A DNA stretch of 64,000 nucleotides from Pomphorhynchus laevis (GCA_012934845.2 WNNJ02001385.1:25130-89129); one strand, 5' to 3'. Shown: positions 1-11,594, counted from the stretch's first letter. Translations and numbers: made by a program. Notes: generated by a model not told the origin, from the letters alone.

Positions 1-1714
1 TCGCTTGGTGTACAGCAGTATCTCCACCCTGTTAACAATTCTCGCAGGCAACCCGAGGGACCTGAGAGAAGAGATAACAAAGGGAATTGAGATGCGGTCA
101 AATGCAGCGGAAAAATCAAGGAAAACAGCCACAGTTAGCTGATGACAGTTCTCCTGACAAAACCGATGCACTTCACCAACTGCTGAATGGACCGAGCGAC
201 CATTGACAAACCCATGGAAACCAAGTGGGATTAAATTTCGCCTAATCAGATGATCGCGGATTCTACGCGCAAGCGCTTTTTCGTAGATCGAGACGAGGGA
301 ATTTTGAATCGAAATGGGCCGTAGGTCTTTTGGACAAGAGACCGGAAACTTTTTTGGAATAAAAATTCTCTTGCTAATGTTGATGTCGGCCACATCGGAT
401 GGGGTGGCTAATAGCATTGTGACGGCCACCTTTCTTCTTTAATCGGCTGTCAAAAGCTGACAGACACGAGAAGAGAGTGGAGCGACGGTTTTGAAGGTGC
501 CCAAAAGAGGCCCCAGGCGTTAAGAATATCGGTGACAGATAAGTCTCTACTCCTGAAGTTGCCCCAAGGCGGGATTGGTTGCGGAGATTGCGTGGCTCCA
601 TAATTGTGAAGGGCTAGTAACTCCTCCAAAACTTTATCAAGGCTTATACTACCGATCCAACCCAAAGACCTATTCCTCCAACAAACAAACTTCTCCTTCT
701 TGAATATTTTCCAAAAGGAAGACTGAGAAGGGTTAAGACGAGAAATGCTCGCCTTATCCCTACTAAGCTGAAACCAATATCTGGTGCGCCAGTATTCATT
801 TGAGAGGTTATGTCTGGTGAAGGAAGAGAGATTAGGGAGGTTCAGCAGTTTAGCTAGAACATTGAGTTTTGTCGGAGTGGGATTGAAAATTCGACCTTTA
901 AAGGTTGTCGAAAGCAACGCGGTAGCTTGCGAATAGAGGTAGGAATTAAATTCGGTTAAACTATCATTACCAATTCAGGGGAAGCGTTGAATAGCTGCCT
1001 GGAAGAAAGTAACTCTGATCGGGTCAAAGTGGAATCTTCTACGAAACAGCGTATCCTCTTCTAACCGCAAGCGAATTAGATCATGAGAGGTGAACAGATG
1101 TTGTCGCGGCTGCTCCGTGCAGAAGGGTTTTAACAACCACCTCTCGTGGAGCAGTAATAAGTCGAGGAGTGAATTCGTTGAAGTGCAATGAAAGGTGGGG
1201 AACGTTGGTTTGTGAATACGATAATCGTTTCTGGCTCTGCGGAGTTCAACATTAATCCAACGACCAGTTCTGTCGTTGAACTCACCTAGTACCATGTCGT
1301 AGCCACTATCAATAATACCATCCAGGAAAGCACGGTTCTTGTGAATCTCCCCTGGACGGATGTATACATTTGCTAGATTGAGGCGTTTACCATTCTTAAC
1401 GAGTGAAACTACCAGACAAGACAGGGCTGAACAAGAGTAATTTAGCAGGAGGGAAGATCTTAATTAGCACTTAACAAAGGTCAAGAGTCCTTGAAATGAA
1501 GAGGAGTGAGGTGGGGTTATGTACGGAGTATAATGGGAACAAATTTGCTTTGGGGTAAATCGAGTAATGTCCTGGGGGAGACGGATAGACCGCGTCTCCT
1601 GAAAGCCTATAACATCTGTGTCTCTTCAGGATAAAAGTCTAAGGGCAGAAGCACCTCCCGAATTCCACTGAAGAATATTCAGTGAAAAAGGCTCGGGTTT
1701 ACTCATCATTGTGG
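1..1714 (-). pseudogene. LINE ORF2: endonuclease + partial reverse transcriptase
   Basis: ORF2 would nick the target and reverse-transcribe the element's RNA. Reading down the minus strand, the likely start is MMSKPEPF near 1714. It is followed by endonuclease motifs LNILQWNSGG, DVIGFQET, ANVYIRPG and VLGEFNDRTG (near 1290). A linker follows at 450-917. The RT begins with RPISIQNSLVSIYEKALARR, and its motif A reads FLDFSAAFDRI at about 60-110. The frame is interrupted by stops (for example just after the ALRLLS stretch and in the linker) and by frame changes between the endonuclease and linker pieces. The palm YxDD motif lies beyond base 1. Family assignment is sure; clade is inferred. Confidence 0.82.
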
Positions 1715-2144
1715 AAGATCGGTTAGACGGGAGCAGCCAACCTAGCCAGAACTAGGTGCAGGATTGTCACCCGCTCTCGCTAGCCCCATCCGGGGTCGGA
1801 GCCCCCTGGGCAATATCTTTAATTCCCCGAGCATTCTTATTCTTCAGAAGTCTTCATACATTTAACGGCGGAACTTTGGGTACTGATGCACCGCGTTTCT
1901 TCGATTGGAGAACAGCAGCGGCCGGCGCTGGTGGCGCGCCCAGGAAGGCCAAAACAAGTTGTTGAATCATGCGTTGCATTGTTTAAATGGCTTCATTGTT
2001 TTTAGAATGACGATTTTTAATATATCAGAATCAGACATTTGTCTATCATTACTTTGAGTCTTTGAAGCTTCGGCGAAGGATTTAGGCCGGTTCCCAGTAA
2101 TGAATATTTTTTTTGTAATTCTTGAATGCTTGACATTGTCGGAA

Positions 2145-2967
2145 CTAAGCCGGATGAGATCCATTACAATTAGAGCAGGCTGGTGGGGAAACACATTTTT
2201 TACCTTTTAGTAAATTATGGCAATTATCTTCACCACACACCCCACAGTGCGGAGTTGAATTGCAAGACGAATTCCAGTGTCCCCAATTGTGGCAGGAGGA
2301 GCAGTTAAGATAGTTCAGGTCATATTGATCTATCATTTGAAATAATAAATTATATCCCAGAAAAGGATTTGTTTTATTCTTAGATATCAATTACCCGTTA
2401 TTAATTTCTGACGAGCAAAAAGCGATAGGGAGGTCAGCTCCATCCCTCCCCTAAAGTTGACGCAAATTGAATAGGCCAAATTTGCTTTGGAGTAACTCAA
2501 GAACCTCGACCTCCATTTGGAGGTGGAAATTGGTGATTTTAATTGAGGCCATTATTGGTTTTAGCATTATTGAACCAGTTAATGACAGGTTTTCCAAGAA
2601 ATACTGATAATATTCATTTAGTAGATCTAATGACGCAGAGACTCACAGCGAGTTGTCAAAAAATTTTCGTTGTTGAAAACGACTCTATTATTAAACTTTA
2701 GAACAAACCCCCGTAGGAATGTACGGAACAAAAGATGTTTCTCGATTGGCTTAGTTGCCGTAATTATAGCCAAATTTGGTGATATTTTGACTGGGGGAGT
2801 AACTCTTCCTCATTAACAAACAACGAAACGTCACTTACCTTTCCATTGTGGAAACAATTCGAGAGTATGCCTAGTTTTGAAGAGATTTCGTTGTGATTTG
2901 TTGAGTTTTGAATCATTTCATCAGCAAAAACGCTTTCATTTGTAGCACCGACGTGTACACTTTTCAT
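2145..2967 (-). pseudogene. LINE ORF1 (gag-like, CCHC zinc knuckles)
   Basis: Nucleic-acid-binding ORF1 of the LINE that follows it on the minus strand. The clearest part is 2160-2390, with three Cys/His clusters: CSSCHNWGHWNSSC (C-x2-C-x4-H-x4-C), CGVCGEDNCHNLLKGKKC and CSNCNGSHPA. This is the usual triple-knuckle tail of I/Jockey ORF1 proteins. Upstream pieces carry TKPIEKHLLFRTFLRGF near 2700-2760 and a start-like region at 2764-2967. The pieces lie in different frames, so ORF1 is degraded. The three knuckles are seen directly; the N-terminal extent is inferred. Confidence 0.7.
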
Positions 2968-3116
2968 TTTTTAGTTGCAATTTCAAACAGGCATTATTAC
3001 TTTTCATGTAAAACCAAAAATGATATTGATCAGCGACACTTGCTATTGTTGACAACCAAAATAACGGCAAGTATAATCAAAGCATTGTAATCAACACAAA
3101 CCACACAATAGTACGA

Positions 3117-3802
3117 TTGTATTCGGCATTTTTGTATATTTGTTTAACAATGTTTCCTAAAATTAACGGCCATTCACGAGTAGAGATGCAAGACTATTGT
3201 TCCTGTAACCTAGTCACACCTGTAATGTTTGATAATAACAACAGCGGTAATAATGAAACGAAATACAACAAGAGTGAACGACAAATAACGAATAATACGC
3301 CTAAAATCGTTGTTACTAATGTCGAAACTAGTGAAGATGAGGACGAAAGAGCAATTTTGGGCTCTGCTAGTAACTGCATTGGGGCAGGACCGTAGCCTGC
3401 TCGAATGACCTAGCGTCGTTCTTAAATGCAAACCAGTTTCACGGGACAGCACCGTTTTTTCAAACTGCTCGTAACAATGTAAACCTTACCACAGTATCGG
3501 CAACTAGCTCTTCTATTGAATCAATTGTTAATAGTGACGCATCCAATGATGCTTTCTTGAATAATAATGATTATTGCACATCATTGGATCGTCTCTCGTC
3601 ATCGGAAAATATGGGAGAAGCAAATGGATATAGCCATTTTCAGACCAATCTTTTACAACAGTCTAATGGATTAGTTGCAGTTGCCTTGAACTGTAACGGT
3701 AATGGATGTACAATTGTCACAGCGGATGCTAACAAAACGATCAAGTCGCAACCGGAATCATTACAAAGAAACATACAGACTAGAGATTTAAAATATTATT
3801 GA
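3117..3802 (+). CDS. Unrecognised Asn/Ser-rich coding-like region
   Basis: Two abutting open frames. The first (3117-3395; an internal ATG at 3150 gives MFPKINGHSRVEM) is acidic and Asn-rich, with an SEDEDE patch, and ends NCIGAGP. A second frame opens at about 3396 and runs without stops to 3802 through a Ser/Asn-rich stretch. Its composition (no RT, protease or integrase motifs, no membrane segment) is unlike the transposon ORFs around it. It could be a host gene fragment of a low-complexity regulatory protein with one frameshift or a very short intron near 3395, or chance open sequence. GTAAGT occurs just after the last stop, but the stop precedes it. No family is recognised. Confidence 0.3.
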
Positions 3803-5047
3803 TCAGTAAGTACATACAATTTCTGAAGATGATTCCAAACTGGAATCGAAAATTCAATAAATTTTCTACCTCATGCGGGGCGTCTCGCCATTTCAATTTT
3901 GAGAATTTAACATTGACCCCGAGCACCTTCAGTTTCAATGATCTAATGACTGATTTTTAATATACGTATAATTTTATACCTGTATTTCTCGGTATTCTTA
4001 GGCCAATCTTCCTCGTTTTGATATACCCATTTTCGAAGCTAAAAATATCATTTAAACCTTTAGAACAGAATCAACGTTTGAATAAAGTTATTTCTTATTG
4101 AAATGATATGATTTGAAGTTTTTATAAATTAACAACGGGCGTAATTTAAATACGCAAGCTTTTATTAACATCAAATATCAATTTTTAATTTGTTAAAATA
4201 CTATGATTTTACATTTTTATAGCTTTGTAGGTCCTACTTTTCTTTTTAATGCGATTTATCTTACGAATGCTTAAGATAAAAATATTTGGATATTTAAATA
4301 TTTGAAAATGTATACTTGGATTTTATAAAATATAAGGCTCTTTTATAAAATTAAAGCATTTTGATTAAAAGATGGCAAATCAACTGTTATATTCGCAACT
4401 TATTCTCTTTCAAGATACAATAATAAATATATAAACCTTAGCAAAACTAAATGAGATACTGTATTCCTAAACAAATCAAAAATATTAAATTAAATCAATT
4501 AGAAAAATACCTATTAGTTAAAAATCTAAGATTTTTTTAATAAAATTATAACATCTAATTTAAAAGATGACCATAATGAAATAATTTTGCGATTTAATTT
4601 TATCGAATTGTTCAATATCGATTTTATACCTTTTAATATATAATTTAAAAGGGATTCTTAATATTTTGGATGTTTTAAACATTCTATTTTATAATTTAAA
4701 ATTCATATAATTTTTTAATAAAATATTGTAAAATAAATTTATAAGAATAATTTAAAATTAATTAAAGAATATTCCTAAATAATAATCATATGTAATAATG
4801 TTCCTATTTTATTTATTAAAATAATTAACAGGGATATATTAAATAATATTACACAAACTATATATTGTAATAATAAGTCTCAATACTGCGTGTAATGTGA
4901 ATGCATTAGACTAATGCATCTAATGTGAATGCATTAGACTAAATTTGTATTTAATTCAAAATTCTTATTAAACATTTAAATTATGTTTTTAAAACAAACG
5001 GTTTTTTAGGTTTTTTAAAACACATTTTGTGTTTTATATAAATAGAT
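3803..5047. other. AT-rich non-coding stretch
   Basis: No convincing gene or element is seen. It is strongly AT-rich with short runs of A and T. At about 4890-4940 the string gtgaatgcattagacta occurs twice in tandem. Confidence 0.5.
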
Positions 5048-5274
5048 TTCTTTATTGGTCGGTTTGGTATTATCATCGTATGGTTGTTTATATCCAATCA
5101 GCATCACTATACACTACAATCAGCGTGAGTGGACCTCATTAGCAGTGAGCCCACGCCTACTGGGTGGACCTCATCACTGCTGATGAGGTCCACCTACGCT
5201 GATTGTAGTGTACAGTGATGCTGATAGGATATAAACAACCACACGAGGATAATACCAAACCGAATAATAAAGAA
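5048..5274. repeat. 227-bp near-palindrome (foldback)
   Basis: The left arm, 5048-5148, begins ttctttattggtcggtttgg. It is matched by the reverse complement of the right arm, 5174-5274, with only a handful of mismatches over about 101 bp and a loop of 25 bases. The arms contain no ORF. It resembles a foldback or MITE-type DNA element, but no terminal motif or target duplication was identified, so the class is open. Confidence 0.8.
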
Positions 5275-5339
5275 TAGCGGGTCGTGTAAGCAATATTCAC
5301 AATAATAAATATATTTTCTAAGTATAATAAATCAATTTA

Positions 5340-5564
5340 TTAACCAACATAAACAATTAAATTAGATACCTTCTCAAAATTAAATATTTTGTCATTTGAA
5401 TCACCACTCTCCTTTGGAAAGGATTTTTCAGAAATATCAAGGGCAATAGAATTTAGATAAGCTTTCTCTTCATCGGTGAGTGTTAATAAACAATTATTGT
5501 CAAAAGAATTTAATTTATGGAGTCTTTCCTCGACAAGCTTATTCTGATGTGTCGTTAATTCCAT
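5340..5564 (-). CDS. Unrecognised small ORF, 74 aa
   Basis: The first ATG in frame is at 5564 (MELTTHQNKLVEERLHKLNS); the frame is open a little further upstream without an ATG. The product would be charged and mostly helical (VEERLHKL, TDEEKAYLNSIALDI), with no signal peptide, membrane segment or known motif. It lies 66 bp from the 227-bp palindrome and away from any transposon ORF. It could be an isolated exon: the bases before the ATG read TTTTAAG, which is weakly acceptor-like. No function is proposed. Confidence 0.25.
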   Translation of the reverse strand: MELTTHQNKLVEERLHKLNSFDNNCLLTLTDEEKAYLNSIALDISEKSFPKESGDSNDKIFNFEKVSNLIVYVG

Positions 5565-5918
5565 CTTAAAATATAAAACATTGCCAGTAGATTCCAATGT
5601 TCATTTGTTTTTGAATTGTTAGGTTTTTAAAGAAAGTCATATTTGTTTCCATTAGATAATCGAATGACTAATGTAGATTGCGTCATTTGTAATATTAACA
5701 GAAAATATAAATAAATGAATTATCTACCACATTATTAATAAAAGAAACGTGTCTCTGACCAATTGATGTGTAAAACTATAATGATATGTTATTCGACCAA
5801 AAACTAGCAGATAAACTGTCAGTGCATAAATTCTAAAAACTTCTAATAAAAAACACATTTCATTTAAATAGATTATTTGAATATAGATATTAACCTATAA
5901 TAATATTCACCAAGCAAT
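5565..5918. other. AT-rich spacer without recognisable gene
   Basis: Low-complexity AT-rich sequence between the small minus-strand ORF and a plus-strand LINE fragment. Nothing in it could be assigned. Confidence 0.5.
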
Positions 5919-6093
5919 CCATCGATCTCTTCTGCCTCACCGAATTCTGGCACTCTGATCCCGACGACCTATCCATTCCTCGTCTGCTCTCTGCCGGTTG
6001 TTCACACTAGTCGAATCCGCCCGCCCCCTCATCTCACACCCTTCTAGATTCTCTAATTATAGATGGTCGAATTGTCGCATTCGCCGTTACTTT
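5919..6093 (+). pseudogene. LINE endonuclease fragment (CR1/L2-like, LINE-A relative)
   Basis: Translation gives IDLFCLTEFWHSDPDDLSIP, then RLLSAGCSH, a stop, and after a diverged stretch DGRIVAFAVTL. Residue for residue this follows the endonuclease of LINE-A (IDILCITESWHFDSDDLAIR ... GGIVAIA at 10500-10770). It is a GC-richer island in AT-rich DNA and is clearly a divergent, truncated relative of that family, with at least one stop. Confidence 0.75.
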
Positions 6094-6117
6094 AAATAAT
6101 CATTCATTATTTAATGT

Positions 6118-6600
6118 ATTATATTTAATATTATATGGTATGCATGAATGCTCATGCAAAAATATGTTCCTTGTAAATTTAAATAGGTCATCTTTACGAT
6201 ATAAATTAAAAGTAGTTTTAATTGATGTTAATATAATGCTCATATCAAGATATACACCTTCTTTGTCATTAATATTGGTTTTGTTAAGAATGAGGCTTTC
6301 TGGATAATTTAATGTTCATATCTTCTTTATCATTAATATTGGTTTTATAAAGAATGACGCTACCTTGATAAATTTGTTCACTAATTGAATAAAATTATTA
6401 GAATTAAATACAAGTATATTATCAATGTATCGAAACATATATTTCATATATTTATATTGTTTAGATTTAGTTTTTGCACAGTTATGAACAAATTCATATT
6501 CTATAAAGCTTAAAAATAAGTCAGCTATAATTGGGCTACTATTACCACCCATTGGAACACCTTTTATTTGTCTAAATATAGATGTCCCTACTTTTAAATA
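6118..6600 (-). pseudogene. Penelope-like RT fragment
   Basis: Minus-strand remnant of the same reverse transcriptase found whole at 36710-37636. It includes the GG(N)SSPIIADLFLSFIEYEF block and the region downstream of the catalytic YIDD box through NLYRKDDIFKFTRN. The order of blocks matches the long copy. It is broken and truncated at both ends, flanked by AT-rich DNA. Confidence 0.75.
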
Positions 6601-6629
6601 ATATTTTTATATAATTTAGATTTATTTAT

Positions 6630-6775
6630 TTATTTACACAGTTATGAACAAATTCATATGTTTCTTGTATATTTAAATATGTCATCTTTACGATATAAAT
6701 TAAAAGTAGTTTTTATACACCTTCTTTATCATTAATATTGGTTCTCTTAAGAATGAGGCTACTTATTTTATAAGC
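6630..6775 (-). pseudogene. Second Penelope-like fragment
   Basis: Repeats parts of the neighbouring minus-strand fragment (EFVHNCV, NLYRKDDIF, NINDKEGV equivalents) in shortened form. It is either a rearranged tail of the same insertion or a separate truncated copy. Confidence 0.55.
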
Positions 6776-7043
6776 ATAAAATAATTTGGATAAATCTGCA
6801 AAGAAAATAATAATTTAACCAGTTGATGATGGAGCTTCTATGAATGCCTAAGTATTTTTAGGGTTGAAATACTATATATTTAGGGTTTTATACTACATAT
6901 TCAGGGTTGCAAGTAGTTAGTTATAATCAACATTCTTATAAATAATAAATAATTATACAAGATTTTATACAATTTATATATAAATTGTATATATATTAGA
7001 TATTAACATGTTCCCTACAAAGAAATTAGACATTTCGTACAAA

Positions 7044-7262
7044 TCAGATAACTGAGTCTATCTTTATAAAAATAAAGAAAAATTATAAATAATTATGTTA
7101 TCAGAAATAAAGTTTATCTGATTTTTGAAATCTTTACATCTTAAATATATATTTATTGATGAGGACAATAAAATGAAATATTAGATCAGATACCTGAGTC
7201 TACTTATTTTATACTGTATATAAATTAAAAATAAAGAGAAATAATATGAAATAATAAATAAT
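7044..7262. repeat. Penelope-terminal sequence, two partial copies
   Basis: A block beginning tcagataactgagtctat occurs near 7044 and again near 7186 (tcagatacctgagtctac). Both are followed by AT-rich sequence that resembles 51402-51470 and, inverted, 37950-38003 and 56828-56878. In the 37.7-38.0 kb copy this block ends the Penelope-like element, so these are detached element ends. Confidence 0.6.
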
Positions 7263-7284
7263 GCATATCTATATATGATTTCTT

Positions 7285-7885
7285 CAGTAGGAATAATGTA
7301 TTAGCTCCTGAGCAGCACGGGTTTAGAAAGAGTCACTCTACTGTCTGCAATTTGCTCTATGCTCACTGTTCCTTGTCAGAAACAATGCGAATTCTGTAGA
7401 TACAGACATCATATTTTTCGATTTTTCAAAAGCGCTTGATCGAGTTGATCATAACCTGATTCTTATGAAACTGACAAACACATGACTTCCTATTGCTCTT
7501 GTTAATTGGATCAGGGCCTTTCTGCATCAACGAAGCTTCAGAGTGCGTGTTGATAATACACTATCGTCGGTTAGGCCTTGTCACATTGGTGTTCCTCAGG
7601 GATCCGTTTTAAGTCCACTGTTATTCAGTATATATGTAAACGATTTACCTGCAACCATTTGCTCGTCAGTGCTATTGTATGCTAATGACTTAAAGATTTG
7701 GAGGGGTGTTTACTCGAGTAATGATATTAAGATGTTACAGAGAGATATTGATAGGGTCGAGTTATGGGCGGCGAACAACAAGCTTGTGATGAATTTCACC
7801 AAATGCAAACAAATGCGTGTTCTGGGTAGAGTTGTAAAGTCCCCATCAGAAGTTAAACACACTTATTGTGGTCGTGAAATAGATA
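7285..7885 (+). pseudogene. LINE reverse transcriptase fragment (CR1/Jockey-like)
   Basis: RT palm of a non-LTR element. In order: APEQHGFRKSHSTVCNLLYA, motif A IIFFDFSKALDRVDHNLI, motif B GVPQGSVLSPLLFSIYVNDLP (starting at about 7585) and motif C LLYANDLKIW. The catalytic box reads YAND where the family has YADD, so the copy is inactive as well as truncated. A frame change lies before motif A and there is a stop in the following helix. The fragment is cut at about 7885 by the 3' end of LINE-A copy 1. The nearest relative in the window is the minus-strand LINE at 13.8-16.7 kb. Confidence 0.85.
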
Positions 7886-7963
7886 ACAATAATACAAATT
7901 TATTTAATGTGGCAAATGCGTACAAGCTGTACGCTTACAAGTCCACAAACAAAAATGAAAAAG

Positions 7964-9577
7964 TCAAGCGGATAAATTGTTAAAATGGGATCGGATTTGT
8001 CGTTTGAAGCACTGCAGGGAAGTTGATTGGCGTATATAAATGGGCAGATGATTCCACGATAGAGGAGCAGCCACCAGGAAGGAGCGGAGTCCAAAGGAGG
8101 TAGAGTAGTTTGGGACATGTAAAAGAAGGGAATTACAGGAACGCAAGGAACAGTAAACAGGACGAGAATTATCAAGAAAAGGAAGGTTGAGAAAAATGAA
8201 GGGGTATGAAAAGTTACAAGGCGGAAAGCAACGATAAGAAGACGAATTTGAACACGACAATAAATTGTAGGCAAATCGAGAGAAGCAAGATGGGTAGGAT
8301 GTATGATCAAAACGACGAAGACGGTGGAGAATTCGGACAGCTGCGTTGACGATGCGTTGTAGGGGAAGACGAGTGGATTTAGGTGAGTTGGAAAACAGAC
8401 TAAGACAATAATCGAGTCTAGAAAAAAGCAGAGATGATATGAGAGTCATACAAGAAGGGAAATCGATCAATCTACGAACTTGATGGAGGTTGCGGAGTAT
8501 CAAGGTAGATGAGCGTACTTTATCTCTAACGAAAGGTTTAAGTGAAAGTCGGTTGTCAAAATGGAAGCCTAGGAAAACGAGATTATCAACGATAGGAAGA
8601 ATTGTAGAATTTAATGATACGAAGGGAGGTTCGAAGCCAAGGCGTCGAGGTAGGATCCACATAATTTTGGATTTTTCAGGATTCAGAGAAAGGCGAAGGG
8701 AAGAAAGATGATTGGAAATTGAGACAAGACAGTCCGAAGCGGAAACACTAAGATCGTGAATACGATAAACAGGTGCATGAGCATAGATGAGAATGTCATC
8801 AGCATATTGCATAACATGGAAGTTAAATTTATGAGAAATCAAAGTCAAATCACCAAGAAGAAGAGAGAAATGTATAGGGCCTAATACGGAGCCTTGTGGA
8901 ACACCGGACGGAATGGACGAAGGATGGGAGAGAGAAGAGTTAGAATATACGCGAAATGTACGGTTTGATAGATATGAAGAAAACCATGATACAGTGGGTA
9001 AAGAGAAGCCATTATCATGACGAAGGCGATGGAGAAGAATCGAGTGATCGACGATGTCAAAAGCAGACGATAGATCAAGAGAAACTATGACACTACATAA
9101 TTTATGATCGCGCGATATGAGTAAGTCGTTATAAACTTTAAGACATGCAATTTCGGTAGAGTAATTAGAGCGAAAAGCGGCTTGGAAGGGAGGAAATAAG
9201 TTAGAGGAATAGAGATGTGTATTAACTTGCTTAAGAACGAGACGCTCAAGGAGTTTAGAGAGGGTTGGGAGAAGTGAAATAGGACGGTACGAAGATGGTA
9301 GTGAGGAGTCGAGAGATTGCTTTTTGATGAGAGGACGAACAGTGGCGCATTTCCAGATGGAAGGAAATGTACGGCTACGGATGGACGAGTTGAACAATGT
9401 GGTTAGGAAGGGTAAGATAAAGGAGCATATATTTTTAAGCAAGTGAGTGGGAATTGGGTCAGAAGGAGAGGTTTCATTAGGTAATGACAGCAGAACCGAA
9501 GAAACTTCATCAGACGAAACGGGAAGAATGTGGAATAGTTCTGGGAGGGAAGTATTTAAATAGAAGAGTGGGTACAA
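7964..9577 (-). pseudogene. LINE-A ORF2 C-terminal part: reverse transcriptase
   Basis: Long open frame (about 537 codons) coding for the RT and C-terminal domain. Motifs in order: SYRPISLLPTLSKLLERLVL, FRSNYSTEIACLKV, motif A SLDLSSAFDIVDH, motif B IPSGVPQGSVLGPIHF, motif C MQYADDILIY, then VFLGFHFDNRLSLKPF and RLDYCLSLFSN. It ends SHFNNLSA before a TGA. The palm residues, including the YADD pair, are intact. It is separated from the endonuclease frame upstream (9705-10868) by a frame change that is also present in copy 2. The L2/CR1 assignment rests on motifs A-C and the tail. Confidence 0.9.
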
Positions 9578-9704
9578 GGGGGCTATGGGTAGTAGGGAAA
9601 GTAAACTAGATAGTTTAGTTTGTAGATAAGAAAATTAATCAGGATTTATATTACAATGGGTAGATGATCGTGAAAGATCTGAGTTTAAGATTTTCCAATG
9701 AGAT

Positions 9705-10868
9705 TTAGAGTTGGAAGATGACTCGAGTTGATTTCGCCAAAAGACAAGTACCTTTAGTACGTATAAGAATGAGATGTGAACGGCGTTGAGAAAAGTAAAA
9801 ATCACGAAGATTTGGAGGAAGTGAGTTGGATGAACGTTTAAGAAAGCGTTTATACATACGAAAAGAGTGACGGAGTCGACGCTTAGAAAGATTACAGTCA
9901 GAATCGAACCAGGGAGCATGGCGCAAGCGCTGGGTACGTCGAAGTCGACTAGGCAGAAGGTTATTGAGGATCGACGTAAGTTCAGAATCAAACAGAATGC
10001 AGAGATCATCGGGAGAGAGATAGTTAAGAGGAAGTGAAAAGAGTGAATAATTGAGTAAGGCTGTGCAGAGAACAGGGATATCGAGAAGCTTCCAGGGTCG
10101 ACTTGGTGTAGATAAAGGTAAAGGCGGAGAAGGAGGATGGGGACGAGTAAGAGTGACAAGGAAATGATCGGACAAACCAGGATCAGTAATTGACAAGGAG
10201 GTATAGTCATTGAAGCAGTTAGGAACAGCAATGATGTCGAGAGCACCGCCGAGAATATGAGTTGGGCTTGTTGAAAGTAATTTATAGTTAAAATCAGAAA
10301 AAAGATTAGTTAAAGTGATAGAGTCAGAGTCAGACGGGCGATCAAGACGAATGTTAAAGTCACCGAGAACAAAAGAAGGAGTATATGACAATGAACAGTG
10401 AGACATTAGATCTGCAAGGTCGTTAAAGAAGATACGTGATGGGGCAACTAAACCTGGACGGTATACAATCACAAGTTCCAGAGGGAAAGGCGTTGATAAT
10501 CTGCATATGAGTAATTCGAACGAAGTGTAACGGATGTTAACGTTGATTTTACGTAAAGACATTGGGTGACGAGCAATGGCAACAATACCGCCATGGTTAA
10601 ACGCAGTAGATGTATGAGATGTAATTTGACGAGCTGATTCAACTAGAGAACAACCGGAGCGACATAGACGACGAATAGCAAGATCGTCGGAGTCAAAGTG
10701 CCAGGATTCGGTAATGCAGAGAATATCGATAGATAATTGATCGAAGATATCGAGAAGCATATCAGCTTTATGAAGAATGGAGCGAGTATTGAATAGACTA
10801 AGACGAAAAGTATGCTTAGGAGCGAGATCGACTAGCGAAGAAGACAAGGGGGAGAGATGGGACGCCAT
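9705..10868 (-). pseudogene. LINE-A ORF2 N-terminal part: apurinic-like endonuclease
   Basis: Starts MASHLSPLSSSLVDLAPKHT with a true ATG at 10868. Endonuclease motifs: LFNTRSI, IDILCITESW (catalytic Glu), GGIVAIARH, FVLGDFNIR and LSDHFLVTL (catalytic His). The domain is followed by RHAPWFDSDCNLSKRRLRHS, a conserved linker to the RT. The frame ends at 9705 in a stop that copy 2 shares. The RT lies in another frame after it. No catalytic residue appears lost. Confidence 0.87.
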
Positions 10869-11594
10869 CGAATTTTTGGCCTTGTGTGAAGAACGTGAAA
10901 ATTTCCGTTGATTTGACGTATAGATAAGGATGACTCACCGTTTGTTTCACGTCGATGTTTTTCAATGCGAGCTAAATTGAGCTGGGCAATATCAGAAGGG
11001 GAGCGGTCAGGAAAGATACGGCAAGTAGAGGAAGTGGTAAGAAGTTTAAAACGTTGGGAGAGTACCGAAGAGACATGTGAACTATGTCGGAAAACGATTT
11101 TTAAGAGTGGAGGACTGAGATGTCTGGATTTAGTGGATTTGTTTAAACGAATAAAGGATACAGGAGCGATATTATTGAAGAGTGATGGGTTATCATCAGG
11201 TAGAATGGTTGCTAGGATAGACCTGAAAGCAGATACATCATAATCGAGGCGAGATTGTGGATAAGCAGATTCGGAAAGCTTTAAGTTTGATATGATTATA
11301 CAGCGATCGCGCGAAGGAAAACGATTTCGTAGAAGTGGTGGACGGACAGAGCTGGTAGGAGTCGATGTAGATGAGCAGATAGAAGTGGAAATGACAGGGG
11401 TGCTTTATAAAGAATTAATATTGGTTGGAGCAAGTGTGACAGGAGCGGGGTGTTGAATCGGTTGATCAGAGATGTGACTGGATATGATTTTAAATGAAGG
11501 ATGTAAATTATTTGGAAGTGTTACGTGGGAGGTAGAGTAAGGAGAATTAAAATAGGTTGGGCATGAGTGACAGGAATGGAGTGTTGAATCAGTT
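10869..11594 (-). pseudogene. LINE-A ORF1 C-terminal part (copy 1)
   Basis: Translation in the frame that abuts ORF2 gives DRCIIISNLKLSESASPQS (RNA-recognition-like strand), LLKIVFRHSSHASSVLSQRF and the CR1-typical end FPDRSPSDIAQLNLARIEK HRRETNGE. Copy 1 has an extra in-frame stop where copy 2 (49140 region) reads through. The N-terminal part is separated by the LINE-C insertion. Role: RNA-binding partner of ORF2 in the retrotransposition particle. Confidence 0.65.

Larger units (their letters stand above)
1..2967 (-). mobile_element. Jockey/I-type LINE, cut by window edge
   Basis: A minus-strand non-LTR retrotransposon with ORF1 at about 2145-2967, ORF2 endonuclease at about 970-1714 and the first half of the reverse transcriptase (RT) at 1-360, continuing past base 1. 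A CCHC-knuckle ORF1 plus an endonuclease that opens with ILQWNSGG places it in the Jockey/I/R1 group rather than the CR1 group seen elsewhere in the window. Several stops and frame changes break both ORFs, so it is a dead copy. The 3' end lies outside the window. Confidence 0.85.

Noticed and set aside
5174-5200. CTGATGAG inside the 227-bp palindrome as a ribozyme core.
   Set aside because: No GAAA follows at a suitable distance and the arms pair with each other instead.
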